Under the pieces are notes generated by a model, which ran no database searches, had not been told where the DNA came from, and saw only the letters and a program-made list of their open reading frames with translations. A stretch of DNA of 6,319 bases. Origin: Lysobacteraceae bacterium. GTDB taxonomy: Bacteria; Pseudomonadota; Gammaproteobacteria; Xanthomonadales; Xanthomonadaceae. The translations under genes and the position numbers were made by a program. Position 1 is the stretch's first letter; every line of letters starts with the position of its first letter. The stretch spans positions 1 through 6,319 of the forward strand of contig SEHC01000120.1 in NCBI GenBank assembly GCA_004173415.1, in the 5' to 3' direction. Shown here in pieces: positions 5,823-6,319 of this stretch.

Positions 5823-6319
5823 ATGACGATCGAGGATGCAAACCGTGCGGTGGAGGCCGTGTGGCGGTGCGAATCGGCCCGCCTGATCGCGGGGCTGGCG
5901 CGGATGCTGCGCGATGTCGGACTGGCCGAGGAACTGGCCCAGGATGCGCTGGTCATCGCCCTGGAGAAATGGCCCCGCACCGGCGTGCCGGACAACCCCG
6001 GGGCCTGGCTGATGGCCACGGCCAAGAACCGGGCCATCGATCGCCTGCGGCGCCACAAGCTGCAGCGGCGCAAGCACGAGGAACTTGGGTACGAACTGGA
6101 ACGCGAATGGGCCGACACCACCGCCGAACTGGAGGCGGCAATGGACAACCATATCGGCGACGACCTGCTGCGACTGGTGTTCACCTCCTGCCATCCCCTA
6201 CTTTCCATGGAGGCACGGGTGGCCCTGACCCTGCGCCTGCTGGGTGGCCTGAGCACCGACGAGATCGCCCGCGCCTACCTGGTGCCGGAGGCGACCGTGG
6301 CCCAGCGCATCGTCCGCGC
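5823..6319 (+). CDS. ECF42-type RNA polymerase sigma factor (3' end outside window)
   Basis: The first 165 codons of an extracytoplasmic-function sigma factor. Seen: the opening IEDANRAVEAVWRCESARLI (3-22), a sigma-2 region with DVGLAEELAQDALVIALEKWP (31-51) and NPGAWLMATAKNRAIDRLRR (58-77) for core binding and -10 recognition, then sigma-4 with FTSCHPLLSMEARVALTLRL (120-139) and the helix-turn-helix STDEIARAYLVPEATVAQRI (144-163). These phrases are typical of ECF42, whose members are about 400 residues with a long C-terminal TPR-like/DUF6596 extension in place of an anti-sigma factor. That part is cut off here. The ATG at 5823 matches the family N-terminus; an in-frame GTG at 5805 is less likely. 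Its neighbours, a YCII/DGPF protein and a VOC protein, and the TGTCGA-N17-CGTC element fit autoregulation. The frame is open to the window edge. Confidence 0.93.
   Translation, partial: MTIEDANRAVEAVWRCESARLIAGLARMLRDVGLAEELAQDALVIALEKWPRTGVPDNPGAWLMATAKNRAIDRLRRHKLQRRKHEELGYELEREWADTTAELEAAMDNHIGDDLLRLVFTSCHPLLSMEARVALTLRLLGGLSTDEIARAYLVPEATVAQRIVR

Noticed and set aside
4836..6194. 452-codon open frame on the minus strand
   Set aside because: It is antisense to three well-supported genes (YCII, VOC, ECF sigma) and is a GC-rich shadow frame.

Overview
The window is GC-rich, densely coded proteobacterial chromosome. The best guess is a member of the Xanthomonadaceae (Lysobacter, Luteimonas or Thermomonas type). 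That is an inference from GC-rich codon use, from small secreted DUF4124-type proteins with a Cys-rich N-terminal module, and from the pairing of a DUF1295 protein with a CFA-synthase-like methyltransferase. I see no rRNA, tRNA, CRISPR array, insertion sequence or phage gene.

Left block (1-2038, minus strand): a lipid-modification operon read right to left. A small unrecognised ORF (63 or 74 codons) overlaps the start of a DUF1295 membrane protein (steroid 5-alpha-reductase-like fold) by one base, as TGATG. After 21 nt comes a CFA-synthase-family SAM methyltransferase that runs off the left edge. The two recognised genes probably modify membrane fatty acids together.

Middle block (2135-4190): a TIGR04325-family putative methyltransferase on the minus strand lies between two plus-strand genes for paralogous small secreted proteins with four matching cysteines. 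The right-hand paralogue carries a one-base frameshift near codon 119. Restoring one G gives 140 residues against 141 in the intact copy, with the C-terminal helix and last cysteine back in place.

Gene-poor stretch (about 4191-4789): no convincing protein on either strand. It holds an isolated AT-rich palindrome (4273-4288) that looks like an orphan operator.

Right block (4790-6319, plus strand): a probable ECF42 sigma-factor operon. A promoter-like element TGTCGA-N17-CGTC (4790-4816) precedes a YCII/DGPF-family protein, then a PhnB-like VOC protein, then an ECF42-type sigma factor cut by the right edge. The element matches the ECF42 target consensus as I remember it, so the sigma factor probably drives its own operon. 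The DGPF signature of the YCII protein is eroded to VGPL.

The most notable points are the ECF42 promoter match, the frameshifted paralogue, the small coupled ORF ahead of DUF1295, and the orphan palindrome. No clearly new multi-gene system is visible.
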